A program made the translations under genes and the position numbers. The notes under the pieces are model-generated. The model had not been told where the DNA came from. It was given only the letters and a program-made list of their open reading frames with translations, and searched no databases. This document shows positions 36,797 to 46,156 of a stretch of 64,000 nt of DNA, piece by piece (the stretch's first letter is position 1; each line of letters starts with the position of its first letter). The stretch comes from Myxococcales bacterium (GTDB taxonomy: Bacteria > Myxococcota_A > UBA9042). Location: positions 62,001 to 126,000 of the forward strand of contig CANLIC010000007.1 in assembly GCA_947491025.1 (NCBI GenBank), in the 5' to 3' direction.

Positions 36797-38836
36797 GTGA
36801 CCAGACACTTCACCTTCGGTTGGCGGGCTGCTGCGCGGGCTGCGCGCTGCGGACTTGGCTCGAGCGCGGCGACGGTCGCGGCCATCGCCTTTGCCAGCAC
36901 GGTTGCGGCCAGCGCGCCGGCCCTGGCAGAGCCTGATCCGCCGCCGCCGCCGCCTGCCGGCAGCAAGGCCGCGGAGCCCGGCAAAGAGCCGACCAAGGAT
37001 GGCGCCCGCTGCCCGCCCTGGGTCTGCAAGCCGGACGCGCCCAAGTCGAGCGCTGGGCAGGGCAACCCGCCGCCGCCGCCGGCACCAGCGCCCGCTGTCG
37101 CGCCTGAGCCTGAGCCAGCGCCGCCGCCGACCGTGACCGCGCCGCCGGCTCCTGCGCCGGCGCCGACGCCCGAGACCGCGCCGACTGCGCCCGAGGCCTC
37201 GCCCAGCACCGCCGCACCGACCACGCCGTCGGCGCCTCCGCCAAGCGCCGCCCCGCCGGCCCCGGCCCCGACGCCGCCCACCGCCGGCGACGGCCCCAAA
37301 GTGGCTGACCGCGCGCCACGGAAGGATCGCGAGCAGCGGCGCTTTATCGAGGGTGAGCTGGCGAACGTCGGCGCAACGGGTCTGACGCCGTGGCAGAACC
37401 GCTTCGGACTGGTCATCGGCCCTGAGCTGCTCGGCCCGACCTACTACGCGGTCATCCGCCCGGAGTTCAACTACACCCGCGAGCTGCGCGACAAAGAGAT
37501 CTCGCTGTCGTTTCAGGTGCCTGTCCGTCTGCAGATCATCGATACCCGGCCGCGCGACGACCGCTTCGAGGGCATCGGCAGCATCCGCAAGCAGGACTGG
37601 GATGAACCCGGCGATTTTGCTCGGATCATCTCCTACATCTCTTATGGCGGTAAGGAAGAGCGCCTCTACCTCGACATCAATCAGTTCAAGGCCAGCTCGA
37701 TCGGCCACGGCACGGTCATCAAGCGCTACAACCCCAACCTGAATTTCAACAGCCGACGCGTCAGCTTCGAGTTCGACGCCTTCGGCGACTACGGCGGCTT
37801 CGAGACCTACCTCAACGACATCACCGGCCCGAGCGTCATGGGCGCGCTCGCCTTCGTGAAGCCCCTCTCGCTGATCAACCGCAACAACTATTTCCTGCGC
37901 AGCTTCTCGCTGGGCGCCACCATCGCCGCCGACATTGACGCACCGTTGCGCAACCGGCTCGACGGCGACGACGCCGATGATGACGGCAAGCGTACGCAAG
38001 AGCTCTCGATCAACCAAAAGACCTTTCAGCCCAACTACATCCGGACGGAAGTCGTCTCGTACGGCACCAGCGTCGAGGCCAAGCTGGTCGACACCGACGC
38101 CGTCGACTGGAAGACCTACCTGGACCACAGCTTTCTCGAGAGCGGCGTGCCGACCGACGACCCCAACAATCCGTTGTGGAGCAACGTCCCAACGCGCGCG
38201 GTCCGCAGCGGAGGCACCTCCTGGGGCCACCTGCTTCGTCTGAACCTCGATCGGCAAGGTCCCAAGCTGGAGGCCCGGCATGCGCTGCGCATGCGCCTGG
38301 AGCTGCGCAGCTTCGACCCCAACTACCTCCCGTCCTACTTCGACACCCTCTATGAAGTGCAGCGCGTGCAGTACGTCGCCGGCAAGACCGCCAACACCAT
38401 CGACCTGGCCAACCGCACCAAGCTGCAGTCCGTCCTCGGCCGCGACGCCAGCGCGCCGGCGGTCAAGGGCATCTTCTTCGAGACCAGTTGGAAGGCCGCG
38501 GACTGGTTTGCCATCGCGTTGGCGGTGGAAATGAACGACAGCACGCCGGACAACAACTGGTTCATCCACTTCGAGGTGCCCAACTTCTACGGCATCCAGT
38601 TCCTCGCGACCTATCACCGGCGCACCGCGCGTGACTTCTCTGAGCTGTTCTCGGCCGGCTTCGGCAACAATGACGTGATCATCGTCAAGGGGCGCTACCG
38701 CCTCGGTGAGGCCATCGCGTTCAACGCCGAGGCCTTCACGCCGTTCGGAATTGGACCCGACAGCCTCTTCCGCAATGTCTTGCAGTTCAACGTCAACGCT
38801 GAAATCGGCTTCAATTACGGAAAGAAGAAGCGCTGA
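36797..38836 (+). CDS. Proline-rich outer-membrane beta-barrel protein, unknown family
   Basis: About 679 residues. Signal peptide ending ASAPALA, then a ~130-residue Pro/Ala/Thr linker (PPPPPP runs) of the kind that spans the periplasm or cell wall, then a C-terminal ~480-residue domain rich in alternating aromatic/polar beta-strands (EISLSFQVPVRLQIID, RRVSFEFDAFGDYGG, GIQFLATYHRR), ending FNVNAEIGFNYG, typical of a barrel's last strand. No family is recognised. The start is uncertain: GTG 36797 gives a normal signal; the frame opens at 36707. A short GC hairpin (38840-38857) follows the stop, 24 bases before the next gene. Confidence 0.7.
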   Translation: MTRHFTFGWRAAARAARCGLGSSAATVAAIAFASTVAASAPALAEPDPPPPPPAGSKAAEPGKEPTKDGARCPPWVCKPDAPKSSAGQGNPPPPPAPAPAVAPEPEPAPPPTVTAPPAPAPAPTPETAPTAPEASPSTAAPTTPSAPPPSAAPPAPAPTPPTAGDGPKVADRAPRKDREQRRFIEGELANVGATGLTPWQNRFGLVIGPELLGPTYYAVIRPEFNYTRELRDKEISLSFQVPVRLQIIDTRPRDDRFEGIGSIRKQDWDEPGDFARIISYISYGGKEERLYLDINQFKASSIGHGTVIKRYNPNLNFNSRRVSFEFDAFGDYGGFETYLNDITGPSVMGALAFVKPLSLINRNNYFLRSFSLGATIAADIDAPLRNRLDGDDADDDGKRTQELSINQKTFQPNYIRTEVVSYGTSVEAKLVDTDAVDWKTYLDHSFLESGVPTDDPNNPLWSNVPTRAVRSGGTSWGHLLRLNLDRQGPKLEARHALRMRLELRSFDPNYLPSYFDTLYEVQRVQYVAGKTANTIDLANRTKLQSVLGRDASAPAVKGIFFETSWKAADWFAIALAVEMNDSTPDNNWFIHFEVPNFYGIQFLATYHRRTARDFSELFSAGFGNNDVIIVKGRYRLGEAIAFNAEAFTPFGIGPDSLFRNVLQFNVNAEIGFNYGKKKR

Positions 38837-38880
38837 CGCGCGCCGCCGCGGTGGCGCTGCTGCCGCGTTGGAGGAGAACC

Positions 38881-39963
38881 ATGAGGCGAGACAATCCCCA
38901 AGCGCTGCGCCAGCCCGCCGCGCCGAGGTTGGCCGATGCGAGCCGGAACGGGGCCGCTGCCCTGCTCATCGCTGGCTGCGTCTTCGTCAGCGGCTGCGGA
39001 CTCTTCGAGACTGCCGGCGAGGTCACGCTGGGCCAGGGCCAGCTGCCGCGCGTCACGCAGCGCATCGAGTGGCCCAACATCGATGACATGACGGGTAGCG
39101 CGCTCGCCGGCGCGACCGGCGCCCAAAAAGCGGGCGAGCCCCTCATCACCGGGCTGCCGACCTCGCTGCAGAAGGGCACGCTGGCCCACGTCCAGGGCCT
39201 GATGGCCCTCGCCGGCGACTGCCAGCGCAGCCACATTCAGACCGATTTCGGCAAGGGATCCGCCGTCTCCAACCTTGAGATTCGCCTTACGAATTGCACC
39301 GGCGATGCGCGCTGCAAGTTCCTCTGCGGCAAGTTCCGCGGCATGCGCATTGAGGCCAGCGTCGACGTCGCGCTGCTTGACGAGAAGAAGGCGCAGAACC
39401 TGGCCAAGCAACTCCAGCAGGCCAGCCCGGACGCAGCGGTCGAGGCGATCGTCCAGCTTCGGCTGCGTTTCTTCGAGCTCAAGCTCTTCCAGAATGGCGA
39501 CACGCTCGGCGCCGATGGCAAGCCCGTAGTGGTCGACGTCACCTCAAGCCTCGACAACCTGTCGATGATCTTGACCGAGACCACGGGCCTCCTCCCCCCT
39601 GACCTGGAAGGGCCGCACAGCCTGGAGACCATGGACGATCCGTCTGCACAGCCGGGCGCAGACGGCAAGGTGGCCCAGGTACCGTACAAGGGACCGCGGT
39701 GGGTCAAGGTGCTGGACGGGTCCGATGTCGACCGCATCACGCCGACCACCCCGCAACGCTTCGAGATCGACCCCAATGTGCCGTACACCCTCAAGCTGAA
39801 AGAGGGCCTCGTCGAGGGCAAGCCTTCGGCGCTGCGCCTCGTCACGCGACTCTCCATCGCGCGGCCCGACCTCTATGTCTTGCGCTTTGACGGCGCGGGC
39901 ATCGAGGTCGACCTCCAGCCCGAAGTGGTGCTCTCGGTACTCCAGCTGGTCAAGAATCTCTGA
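38881..39963 (+). CDS. Lipoprotein, unknown function
   Basis: A 360-residue lipoprotein with signal LLIAGCVFVSGCG; the second cysteine (VFVSGC) is the better lipobox. The mature part begins with a linker, then has a cysteine group (GDCQRSH, NCTGDARCKFLCGKF) and a beta-rich body (MRIEASVDVALLDEKKAQNL, LRLRFFELKLFQNGD). The C-terminus is a final beta region ending VLSVLQLVKNL. No family is recognised. ATG 38881 has GGAGGAG upstream. It sits 44 bases after the barrel gene and 46 before the hydrolase gene, so these three probably form one transcript and may make a shared envelope complex. Confidence 0.7.
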   Translation: MRRDNPQALRQPAAPRLADASRNGAAALLIAGCVFVSGCGLFETAGEVTLGQGQLPRVTQRIEWPNIDDMTGSALAGATGAQKAGEPLITGLPTSLQKGTLAHVQGLMALAGDCQRSHIQTDFGKGSAVSNLEIRLTNCTGDARCKFLCGKFRGMRIEASVDVALLDEKKAQNLAKQLQQASPDAAVEAIVQLRLRFFELKLFQNGDTLGADGKPVVVDVTSSLDNLSMILTETTGLLPPDLEGPHSLETMDDPSAQPGADGKVAQVPYKGPRWVKVLDGSDVDRITPTTPQRFEIDPNVPYTLKLKEGLVEGKPSALRLVTRLSIARPDLYVLRFDGAGIEVDLQPEVVLSVLQLVKNL

Positions 39964-40009
39964 GATCATGTGCGTTTGGCGTCCCTTTGGCGCCAGCGCG
40001 GAGGCGAGC

Positions 40010-42709
40010 ATGGCTTTCGCTTGCAAGCTCTTGAACGGCGCCCACGCGCCGCTGCGCCGCGGCCGGCTGGCCGGGTTAGTCGTGTCCGCGCTGCATCGGC
40101 GAGGCCGACCGTTGTCGGCCGTCGCGGTCGTGGCCATCGCGCTCTGCATGGGCGCCTTCGCGTGCGAAGATCACTTCACGCACGCGGGCAGCGATGTCGG
40201 CGACGCAGGCCCCGACGTTCAGCCCCAGTTCTACGGGCTCGGGATCGGCAACAAGTGCGGCGAGGCGGACCCGTGTCGCGCCGGCCTCGCTTGCCAGGCC
40301 GGGACGTGCAAGCCCGCTGCCAACCGCCCGGCCAATGATCCTTGCCTGCTCTCGGAGGAGTGTGCGGCGGGGCTGCAGTGCGGATTCTTCGGCTTCTGCG
40401 TGACCTCCGCCGGCCGCAAGGAGAACGGACCCTGCACCTCGGTGTCCGACTGCGAGCGTGGCCTCTACTGCGACCTCAAGGGCATCTCGGGCTTCTGCTC
40501 CAAGCCCGCCACCGTGCTCGCCGACCTCGGCAGCCCGTGCAAGAAGACCGGTGAGTGCTTCCCAGGCCTGCACTGCAGCAAAGGGCAGGGCACCTGCCAG
40601 CCGGGCAGCCTGCCGCTCTCGACCGATCTCTTCGCCGGCGTCGCCTGTCCCGACCTTGAGGAGCAGGCGCTGCCCTTCCAGGCCCGCAATGTGGTGCCGC
40701 GGCAGGGCAGCAGCCTCGACTTCTACAGCACGCCCTTCCCGAACGACGTCTGGCGCAACGCAGCCGGCAAGCTCGACATCAGCCGGCACCCCCGCTCCGG
40801 CCCGGGTCTCATCGGTCTCGACGTCGGCGGCGCAGTCATCGACGGGCTCAACAGCGAGATGGACGGCTTCTCGACCGCCCCGACGCTCTACGTGCGCTTC
40901 ACCCGTGAAGTCGACCCCGCTTCGCTCGTGCCGTCGGGACCGCAGCAGAACGTCTTCCTCGCCGACCTCGATGCCGGGGTGACCAACGGCGGCGAGCTGC
41001 ACCCAATCAGTTGGAAGTTCCAGCCCAAACGAAACAAGTACATCTGCGCCAACTGGCTGGCATTGCACCCGATGTGGAGCCGCACGCTGACGCCCAAGCA
41101 CGCCTACACGCTCGTGATCCTGGACAGCACCCGCGCCAAGCTCGCCGTCGGCCAGGACCCCAAGCAAGCGGTCCCGGTGCAGGGAGACGACCTCGCGGCG
41201 CTGCTCAGCGACACCAAGCCGACAGATGCCGCGCTGGTCCCGGCGTGGGAGAAGTATGGCAAGCTGCGCAAGTGGCTGGATACGAAGAAGATCGCTCGCG
41301 GCAAGGTCATCGCGGCCACGTCATTTACGCCAGCGGACCCGACGCGGGTGATGGTCAACTTTCGCGCTGCGGTGAACGCTGTGAAGGATCCGCCGACCAT
41401 CGTCGGCACCCCGTTCGTCTGCGGCGGCGCCAACAAGGGCAAGAAGTCGCCCTGCATCGACCCAGCCTTTGCAGTGCAGAACCCAGGCAAGAACGATCCG
41501 CGCGATTGCCCGGCGAGCGCCGATAGCGCCCCGTACACCGAGATCCACATCAAGATCAAAATGCCAGTGTGGCAGGCGGGCAAGCGGCCCTACCTGGAAG
41601 GCGGCGGTGGCCTCGCCCTCAGCGGCACCAACGTGCCCCAGCTGCAGGGCACCGAAGAAGTGTGCGCCGCCATCGCCATCCCCAAGGGCAAGCCCATGCC
41701 GGCCGGCGGCTGGCCGCTGTTGATTTTCGGCCACGGCACCGGCGGTTCCTTGCGCAGCGGACCCTCGGACATGGGCGAGACGTTGTCCAAGTTGACGGAA
41801 GGTGGTGCGCCGCTCTCGGTGGCGCTGCTCTCCACCGACCAGCCGATGCACGGCGACCGTCGGGGCCTGCCCCTGGATCCGGGCCCTCTCTTCTACAACT
41901 TCGCCAACCCTCCGGCAGCCAAGGGCAATGTGTACCAGGGCGCCGCCGACAACTTCGCCCTCGTCCGCTTCGCCAAGGGAGCGCTGAACGGCGCAACGCT
42001 TTCGACCTTCGGCAAGTTCGAGGTCAACGGGAACAAGATCGCATACATGGGGCACTCGCAAGGCGGAACGACCGGCCCGATGTGGCTGCCCTTCGCTCAC
42101 GACGGCAAAGGCAACAAGGACACCCTGGGCGCCGTGTTCTCGGGCACAGGCGGCAGCTTGGTGTACTCGCTACTCAACAAGAAGTCGCCTGAAGACGCCA
42201 CGGTCGGCATCAAGCTCGCGATGCAAGAAGGCGACCTCGATGAGTGGCACCCGATGCTGGCCCTGATGCAGCACTACTTCGACGAATCGGATCCGCTGAG
42301 CGTCGCCCACCTCTACCACAAGAAGCCGCTCGGCCCTCCGCAGCACGTCCTGCACACCTTCGGCCAAGGCGACACCTACACGCCGCCGCAGACCAGCCGC
42401 GTCTTCGCCGCTGCGACGGGTGGCCTGATGTTGAAGCCTGCGGACGCCGGAACCTGGTACGACCCCGCCGCCGATCTCGGCATGGCGCAGCTGGACCACA
42501 AGGGCGACGTCACCGGCAACCTGACCATCGGCAACGCCAAAGTCACCGGAGTGACGGTGCAGCACCTCAACGACAAGGCGCAGTCGACCACCGGCGCCGC
42601 CTACGACGGCCACTTCGTCGCCTTCAAGGACAAGGCCTGCAGCGCCCAAGTTGCCCGTTTCCTGGCGACGATGTTCAACGGCAAGGTGCCCGTGGTGCCC
42701 GCGCAGTAG
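40010..42709 (+). CDS. Exported alpha/beta-hydrolase with N-terminal cysteine repeats
   Basis: An 899-residue exported protein. Signal (VVAIALCMGAFAC) is followed by about four disulfide-type repeats at 83-197 of the form C-x(5)-C-xxGLxC-x(n)-C (DPCRAGLACQAGTC, EECAAGLQCGFFGFC, SDCERGLYC, GECFPGLHC), which resemble Dickkopf-like modules in myxobacterial surface proteins. The remainder is an alpha/beta-hydrolase with the nucleophile elbow GHSQGG near 682 and oxyanion segment FGHGTGG near 580. The closest general resemblance is to secreted lipases/esterases; substrate unknown. ATG 40010 follows GCGGAGGCG; ATG 39968 is possible. Last gene of the barrel-lipoprotein cluster. Confidence 0.75.
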   Translation: MAFACKLLNGAHAPLRRGRLAGLVVSALHRRGRPLSAVAVVAIALCMGAFACEDHFTHAGSDVGDAGPDVQPQFYGLGIGNKCGEADPCRAGLACQAGTCKPAANRPANDPCLLSEECAAGLQCGFFGFCVTSAGRKENGPCTSVSDCERGLYCDLKGISGFCSKPATVLADLGSPCKKTGECFPGLHCSKGQGTCQPGSLPLSTDLFAGVACPDLEEQALPFQARNVVPRQGSSLDFYSTPFPNDVWRNAAGKLDISRHPRSGPGLIGLDVGGAVIDGLNSEMDGFSTAPTLYVRFTREVDPASLVPSGPQQNVFLADLDAGVTNGGELHPISWKFQPKRNKYICANWLALHPMWSRTLTPKHAYTLVILDSTRAKLAVGQDPKQAVPVQGDDLAALLSDTKPTDAALVPAWEKYGKLRKWLDTKKIARGKVIAATSFTPADPTRVMVNFRAAVNAVKDPPTIVGTPFVCGGANKGKKSPCIDPAFAVQNPGKNDPRDCPASADSAPYTEIHIKIKMPVWQAGKRPYLEGGGGLALSGTNVPQLQGTEEVCAAIAIPKGKPMPAGGWPLLIFGHGTGGSLRSGPSDMGETLSKLTEGGAPLSVALLSTDQPMHGDRRGLPLDPGPLFYNFANPPAAKGNVYQGAADNFALVRFAKGALNGATLSTFGKFEVNGNKIAYMGHSQGGTTGPMWLPFAHDGKGNKDTLGAVFSGTGGSLVYSLLNKKSPEDATVGIKLAMQEGDLDEWHPMLALMQHYFDESDPLSVAHLYHKKPLGPPQHVLHTFGQGDTYTPPQTSRVFAAATGGLMLKPADAGTWYDPAADLGMAQLDHKGDVTGNLTIGNAKVTGVTVQHLNDKAQSTTGAAYDGHFVAFKDKACSAQVARFLATMFNGKVPVVPAQ

Positions 42710-42739
42710 CGAGGCTGGCGCGCCATCCGCAGAGAGGAT

Positions 42740-42772
42740 TCGGACGCGAGTCGGACGCGATTCGGACGAAAG
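42740..42772 (+). repeat. Three tandem 11-bp repeats, possible operator
   Basis: TCGGACGCGAG, TCGGACGCGAT and TCGGACGAAAG lie head to tail at exact 11-bp spacing, one helical turn apart, so the same DNA face is repeated three times. They lie 31 bases after the hydrolase stop and 114 bases before the transporter ATG. The spacing fits cooperative protein binding upstream of the transporter gene; this is inferred. Confidence 0.6.
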
Positions 42773-42886
42773 AACGGCGAAAGTGCAGCCTATGTCGCGT
42801 CCGTGGTCGGGGTCGAGGGTGGCGCCGCCGTCGCTTTCCGGCTACACCATCGCAGCGTCGCCGGCAGTGGCGCGCGCCGGTGGTGT

Positions 42887-45800
42887 ATGACGGAGTCACT
42901 CCTCAAGCTGTTCAGCCTCGCGCCCGAAGATCGGCGCGTCCTGTACCTGCTTGGGCCTCTCTTCTTCGTCGTCACCGCCAGCAATGTCGTGGTCGCCTCG
43001 TTCACCAAGGCGCTGTTCCTGTCGGCCAACGAAGTGTCGGCCATGCCCTGGATGTTCCTCGGCAGCTCGATCTTCACCGCCGCCGCGTCGGTCCTCTACG
43101 TCATGGCGATGGAGCGCCTCTCGCTGCGGCCGCGCTTCCAGACGCTGCTAGCGACGGCGGTCATCTCGTTTGCTGGGCTGCGGCTGCTCTATCCGCTCTC
43201 CGAACGCGCGATGTCGCTCACGGTCTACATCTGGTGCACGGGCATCGGGCACCTCGTGTTGATCCAGATGTGGAACCTGTCGTCAGGGCTGCTGCCCGCG
43301 CGCCAGGCCAAGCGCCTTTTCCCCGTGTTCGCCGCAATCGCTACCGCCGGCGCTGCGGCCGGTGGCGGCATGGTCCAGCTCGTGCTCGGGCTCGACCTGC
43401 CCGCCCACGATCTCGTGTGGCTGGTTGTGGCCTTGTTGCTGCTGCCCCTGCTGCGGGTGGGCCCGGTGGTGCGCGAGCTCGATGGCGCCATGCCGCCGAG
43501 CGTCGCCGAAGTCGAGGCCGGGCGCCGGCGGGGGCCAGTGCGCTCGGACTCCGAGGTGGTGCGTGGCGTACGCAACATCCTCGAGTCTCCCTTGCTGCTG
43601 CGGCTGGCGTTGTTCGTCTTTCTCTTGCAGATCGCATCGGTCGCCCTCGACTACCAGTTCTCGGGCGCCCTGAAATCGCGGCTCCAGCGCGACGAAATTG
43701 CCGGTTTCCTCGGCCGCTACTACGGCGCCTCCAACCTCATCGCCCTGGCGGTGGCCCTCTTTGCCAGCGCGCGCCTCGTACAAGTCGTCGGCATGGGCTT
43801 CTCAATCGCGATGTCGGGCATCTTCGTCGCGCTCGGCTCCGGGCTCTACATGCTCGCTGGGATGGGCTTTTTCGGAGAGGTGACGTCCTTCGGCTTCTGG
43901 ATCGTGGTCGCGGCCTCGTTCCTGGAGCGTGTCGCGAGCTTCGCCCTATCGCGCAACGCGATGCAGATGCTGGTGACGCCCATCGAGACCCGACGTGGCG
44001 AGCGCGCCAAGACGCTCATCGATGGTGTCGTCTATCGCGGCGCTACCCTTTTGGTTTCTGTCGTCTTGCTCGTGCTCGGCCCGTCGGCGGATGAGCTCCT
44101 GTGGCTGTCGCCGGTGGCCGTGCTGGCCGCGGTCGCTGTCGTTGTGGTGGCGGTGCGCCTCGCGCCGCACTACCAGCGGACGCTCTTTGAGGCGCTGGCC
44201 GCCCGGCGGCTCGACCCCAACGCCGATCCCCTCTTGCACGACCAGGTGCAGCGCACGGCGGTGCGGGAGGTCGAGGCGCGGCTATCGAGTCCCGACATCG
44301 ACGTCGTGCGCCGCGCGCTGGAGATGATCCGCGACCTCCGCCTACCGGTCAGCCCCGCCGCGCTAGAGGCCTGCTGCAGCCAGCCCGACCTCGACATCGT
44401 GCGGCGGTCGCTGGAAATCCTCAACACCATCGGCCACACGGTGTCGCGCAACGTCGTCGTCGACCACCTGCGCTTCGACTCCGATCCGTCGCTGCTGCGC
44501 GAGGTGCTGAGCGCCCTGGAGCCGCACCAGGATCCGAGCCTCGTCGACCGCATGCGGGTCTACGCCAGCCACGACGACCCCGGTGTCGCCTCGCTGGCGG
44601 TGGTCTGGCTCAAGCGCGTCGCCGGCTACAAGTCGACCATGGACATCCACATGGACTTGATGGCCGACATCGAGAGCAGCGATCCCGAAAAACGGGCCCG
44701 CGCGGCGGTGGTCGCTGGCCGGACCGGCCTGCGGCAGGCGACCGCCAACCTGCCGAAGATGATCGTCGACCCCTCGCTGCAGGTCAGGCTCAACGCCGTG
44801 GAGGCGATGGGGCAGGTCGGGCTCCCGGAGTACCTGGACGCGCTGGTCGAGGCGCTCGGCCGCGGAGATCTCGCCGATCGGGCGCGGGCGGCCTTGCTAC
44901 GCTATGGCGACTCCCTGGTGCCCGAGGTGGCGACGCGCCTGGAGTCGGGCACGCTCAGCATCGCGACCCAGATCCGCCTGCTGGCCGTGGTCGAGGGGCT
45001 CAGCGGGCGAGCGGCCACCGAGCTGCTGATGGGCGCGGCGATGGTCCAGCGCATGCCCCTGCGCAACCAGGCCTTGCTCTCGCTCTGGCGCATCGCCCGC
45101 GACCCAGAGAAGCCCAAGCCGCCTGCAGCCTGGCTCCGTTCGCGCGCGACCAGCGAGATCGAGGTGCTCCGCATCTACGCCCAGATCCGGGCCGCCCTGC
45201 GCGCCGACGACGTCCGCAGGGCCTTCTTCCTCGGCGAGCTCGACGCCATGCGGGCGCAGGCCGAGACACGGGTCTTCCGTCTGCTCGGCCTCCTCATCTC
45301 GCGCGCCGCCATGTACCGCGCCTACCTGCACTACCGCAGCCCCAGCCGGCGGGCGCGCAGCAACGCCATCGAGCTGCTCGACCAGCACCTGCGCGAGCCG
45401 GAGCTGCGGCCCTTCATCCACCTCGTTGAACACGTGTTCGACGATATCGCGAACGTCACCATACCGATGCGCGGCCTGGACGCCGCGGACGCAAAGGTGG
45501 CAGCGTTGCTGTCGGACCACACGCCGTGGTTGCGACGCGTCTGGCAATGGGCGGTGAGTGGCAACGAGCGGCTGACGCTCTCGGACAACGGGGTAGTGGA
45601 CGTGACGACCGATCCGATGGACGTGGTCTTCCTGCTCAAGAGCGTTCCGCTTTTCGCCGGGCTCTCGGGCGAGCAGCTGCTGCCGGTGGCCGACATCGTG
45701 CAGCGTGTCGATTTCGACAAGGGCGAGGTCGTCTTTGAGCAGGGGCATCCCGGCAATCATGTGTACCTGGTGCTCGAGGGCGAGGTCGACGTGCTGCACG

Positions 45801-46051
45801 ACGGCGAGCGCGTCGCGGTGCTCGGCAAGAAGGAGTGCTTCGGCGAGATGGCGCTCCTCGACAGTGGGCCGCGCAGCGCCAGCATCCGTACGCGCAGCCA
45901 CGTGAGCCTCTGGGCCATCGCGCGCGAGGACTTTCAGGACCTGCTCGACCTGCATCCGGCCCTAGGCAAGGGCGTCATTCGCGTGCTGACGCAGCGGCTG
46001 CGCGACGCGACCGACCAGCAGGCCAGCCAGGGCGGCGCCGACAAACAATGA
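42887..46051 (+). CDS. NTT-like nucleotide transporter with HEAT repeats and cyclic-nucleotide-binding domain
   Basis: A 1054-residue inner-membrane protein. The first ~420 residues have 12 hydrophobic spans in the layout of Npt/Tlc ATP/ADP translocases and related MFS proteins. Residues ~430-790 are helical HEAT-type repeats (SLQVRLNAVEAMGQVGLPEY). The last ~130 are a cyclic-nucleotide-binding domain with intact phosphate cassette FGEMALLDSGPRSASI. This three-part architecture occurs in other free-living bacteria, where its transport substrate is not settled; cAMP or cGMP probably controls it. ATG 42887 has only a weak site (GGTGG). It lies between the exported NTPase genes and has tandem 11-bp repeats upstream. 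Confidence 0.82.
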   Translation: MTESLLKLFSLAPEDRRVLYLLGPLFFVVTASNVVVASFTKALFLSANEVSAMPWMFLGSSIFTAAASVLYVMAMERLSLRPRFQTLLATAVISFAGLRLLYPLSERAMSLTVYIWCTGIGHLVLIQMWNLSSGLLPARQAKRLFPVFAAIATAGAAAGGGMVQLVLGLDLPAHDLVWLVVALLLLPLLRVGPVVRELDGAMPPSVAEVEAGRRRGPVRSDSEVVRGVRNILESPLLLRLALFVFLLQIASVALDYQFSGALKSRLQRDEIAGFLGRYYGASNLIALAVALFASARLVQVVGMGFSIAMSGIFVALGSGLYMLAGMGFFGEVTSFGFWIVVAASFLERVASFALSRNAMQMLVTPIETRRGERAKTLIDGVVYRGATLLVSVVLLVLGPSADELLWLSPVAVLAAVAVVVVAVRLAPHYQRTLFEALAARRLDPNADPLLHDQVQRTAVREVEARLSSPDIDVVRRALEMIRDLRLPVSPAALEACCSQPDLDIVRRSLEILNTIGHTVSRNVVVDHLRFDSDPSLLREVLSALEPHQDPSLVDRMRVYASHDDPGVASLAVVWLKRVAGYKSTMDIHMDLMADIESSDPEKRARAAVVAGRTGLRQATANLPKMIVDPSLQVRLNAVEAMGQVGLPEYLDALVEALGRGDLADRARAALLRYGDSLVPEVATRLESGTLSIATQIRLLAVVEGLSGRAATELLMGAAMVQRMPLRNQALLSLWRIARDPEKPKPPAAWLRSRATSEIEVLRIYAQIRAALRADDVRRAFFLGELDAMRAQAETRVFRLLGLLISRAAMYRAYLHYRSPSRRARSNAIELLDQHLREPELRPFIHLVEHVFDDIANVTIPMRGLDAADAKVAALLSDHTPWLRRVWQWAVSGNERLTLSDNGVVDVTTDPMDVVFLLKSVPLFAGLSGEQLLPVADIVQRVDFDKGEVVFEQGHPGNHVYLVLEGEVDVLHDGERVAVLGKKECFGEMALLDSGPRSASIRTRSHVSLWAIAREDFQDLLDLHPALGKGVIRVLTQRLRDATDQQASQGGADKQ

Positions 46052-46057
46052 GGCGTC

Positions 46058-46076
46058 GCCGCCCTGCGATGGCGGC
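46058..46076. terminator. Short GC hairpin between convergent genes
   Basis: GCCGCC and GGCGGC pair around a 7-base loop directly after the transporter stop, between convergent genes. There is no T-run, so intrinsic termination is doubtful and the match may be chance in this GC-rich DNA. Confidence 0.25.
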
Positions 46077-46156
46077 AGCGCGTTGCAGCGTGGCATACGG
46101 CGGCAAGCCCGGTCGCAAGCCGGCCCAGTCGCGTTCGAGGGTGGGCCTCGCTCGGC

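Noticed and set aside
36725..38617. A 630-codon minus-strand frame opposite the barrel gene
   Set aside because: Its translation is Arg/Gly repeats and Val/Glu filler, and it lacks a ribosome site. The plus strand carries a signal peptide, linker and barrel pattern.
42803..42886. Extended N-terminus of the transporter (28 extra residues)
   Set aside because: The extra residues are not hydrophobic or conserved-looking, and ATG 42887 gives the expected short cytoplasmic start before the first membrane span.
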